Source: Nematopogon swammerdamellus (Eukaryota; Arthropoda; Insecta; Lepidoptera; Adelidae). From it: 64,000 nucleotides of DNA. Both the position numbers and the translations under genes were made by a program. Positions 62,691 to 64,000 of the stretch are shown piece by piece; within the stretch, counting starts at the first letter, position 1, and each line of letters opens with the position of its first letter. The DNA lies in NCBI GenBank assembly GCA_946902875.1, contig OX336340.1, forward strand, positions 6,717,739-6,781,738. The letters run 5' to 3'. The notes under the pieces were generated by a model, which saw nothing but the letters and a program-made list of their open reading frames with translations, was not told the DNA's origin and did not search any database.

Positions 62691-63440
62691 TTTTTACAAA
62701 TTTCATTTTTTAAAAACGCCGATCGATAGGTCTCATCATTCTGATGAATAGTTGTCATTAAACATTTTCGTCTAAAACTGATAGTTTGCCAGGAAAAAAA
62801 TATTTTCAAATTTTGATGTATGGAATTAGACATAAAACGCTCCGTTTCGGCCAAGTCTTGACAGGTCTTGCTTTAAAACTATTGAAGCGTTGTTCTGTGG
62901 TTTATTGACTATAATCCTACACTATCAGCGCGCGCCCAATGTTGCCCGTTCACGAGTTATGTGGATCCTAAAAATCAATTAAAAATGTAAGTAAAAATAT
63001 TTTTTTTTAATTTCTAGAATCATAGGGCGTTAATAGATTTAATCTAAATACTTGTTTTAGATAAAAGTACTAACAAATAGATAAAGTTCTTAATTTTAAA
63101 ACATTAGTTTATCGTAAAGATACATCAAAATCTAATAAAAAAATTATAAAAGTGTTTATTAATCAGAGAAAGTTACATATATTAAAGATGTTTTTATATA
63201 GAATGCATGACGCATGACAAATAGTACCTATACTCAGATGTATCTACACTGTTTCCGCTAGTTCGAGCTATTTGATGAACACTGTCGCCTAAACTGGCCC
63301 TAAAACTGTTTCATAGGCGACATTGTTTGGTCAAACCACTGGTGATTACATTTGGTTACTTAACTTTGATCTTATATTTAAATTTTTTAAACCTATAGTT
63401 ATATATACATACTTATTCTAATTTATCTGTGCGCGGTGAG
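62691..63440. other. AT-rich DNA, possibly internal to the transposon
   Basis: No ORF; lies between the candidate left end and the ORF remnant. Confidence 0.3.
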
Positions 63441-63463
63441 TGAGAGAGACTCATTAGTGCAGT

Positions 63464-63945
63464 GTGTGCGTTAAATGGGTGAGTGCATTGCAAGACAACC
63501 CACACGATGAAGCCTTAATCGAAAGGTTCCACGTTATTTTGCAGACAGTGGCTTCAAGAGAGCGAGTGGATCTTCCAAAATTCTGGAAATTTCATGAAGA
63601 TACAGCAACTTTGCATATCCAGTTATATCCGTGGTACTACATGCCCTCTAGCGTACATAAGTTGCTTGTGCATGAAACGGATATAATAGAACATTTAGAA
63701 CTTTACCAATCGAGAAACTGTCGGAAGAAGCATCGGAGGTTAGAAATAAGGATTTCCGTAAATATAGAGGGAACCATTCCAGAAAAGTAAGTAGGACAGC
63801 GACAAATGAAGATATCTAGCATAATCTTCTCATGCCATCCGATCCAAAACTTATTTCTCTAAGGCGAAGAATGGCCAAACAACGGAGAATGGAAGTCTCA
63901 CCAAGAGCAATCGAGCTTTTGGTATCTCTTACCCGCCCGATTTAG
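63464..63945 (+). pseudogene. Broken second copy of the repeat-borne protein
   Basis: The + frame from 63464 gives SALQDNPHDEALIERFHVIL, QTVASRERVDLPKFWKFHED, TATLHIQLYPWYYMPSSVHK and LLVHETDIIEHLELY, matching the 48855-49250 protein (EWY vs PWY, VHKILIHG vs VHKLLVHE) and extending it N-terminally. Near 63720 the frame shifts: a second frame continues EEASEVRNKDFRKYR, and a further change leads to SRKVSRTATNEDI and a stop, then PSDPKLISLRRRMAKQRR. At least two frameshifts and one stop make it a pseudogene. Confidence 0.65.
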
Positions 63946-64000
63946 AATTTATTTATATAAATGATTGATTAATATTTTTTTATTATATTGTATAAGCTGT

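Noticed and set aside
62539..62854. Opposing ORFs in the GC-rich block
   Set aside because: Both strands are open over a (GC)n run; low-complexity Arg/Ala/Gly products.

Overview
The window looks like AT-rich nuclear DNA from a moth or butterfly (Lepidoptera). The evidence is its repeat vocabulary: many copies of an element opening with CCCGCGGCTTCGCTCGCG, pieces with (GTCY)n microsatellites matching the lepidopteran MITE class, tRNA-derived SINEs ending in short A-tails, and 3' ends of non-LTR retrotransposons with (TATG)n, (AGATTC)n or (TAGAA)n tails. There is no operon structure, no dense coding and no complete host gene. The coding signal I can support is: a retropepsin-like ORF cut by the left edge, four sets of decayed LINE reverse-transcriptase ends, one probable first exon of a THAP zinc-finger protein, and two diverged copies of a repeat-borne protein I cannot name.

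Layout. 1-1.7 kb: retropepsin-like ORF, then three different tandem arrays in a row (20, 75 and 72 bp units). 2.1-3.6 kb: a duplicated 150 bp repeat. 3.8-7.4 kb: a composite locus made of a ~120 bp array full of GACACG/CGTGTC inverted sites, a TATA-Inr promoter candidate at 6122, three CGGCTTCGCTCGCG repeats and three 292 bp units. 9.4-12.8 kb: LINE and SINE debris and two long inverted repeats. 13.9-16.8 kb: a ~2.9 kb foldback-like element whose two arms are the same ~10 bp minisatellite in opposite orientation. 17-47 kb: a field of interspersed SINEs (families A and B), a 300 bp repeat (C), the CCCGCGGCTTCG element (D), a 60-bp-TIR element (E), GTCY MITEs and LINE tails, with unique AT-rich or CpG-rich DNA between them. 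48.5-49.8 kb: a candidate DNA transposon with GC-rich inverted ends around an ORF. 51.2-51.7 kb: LINE. 53.2-54.7 kb: CpG-rich region with the THAP exon. 55-60 kb: a purine-rich tract and a diverged ~0.8 kb segmental duplication. 60.7-62 kb: a 5'-truncated LINE. 62.5-64 kb: GC-rich block and a broken second copy of the 48.9 kb protein.

The most unusual items are the inverted minisatellite foldback element, SINE family A (a tRNA-like head with a fragment of 5S rRNA set between its A and B boxes, sharing its central module with family B), and the operator-like array upstream of a core promoter at 4.4-6.2 kb. No host gene set working together can be read here; the window is best seen as intergenic or intronic DNA shaped by transposable elements. 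Repeat families A-G are labels of mine, defined only by similarity seen inside this window.
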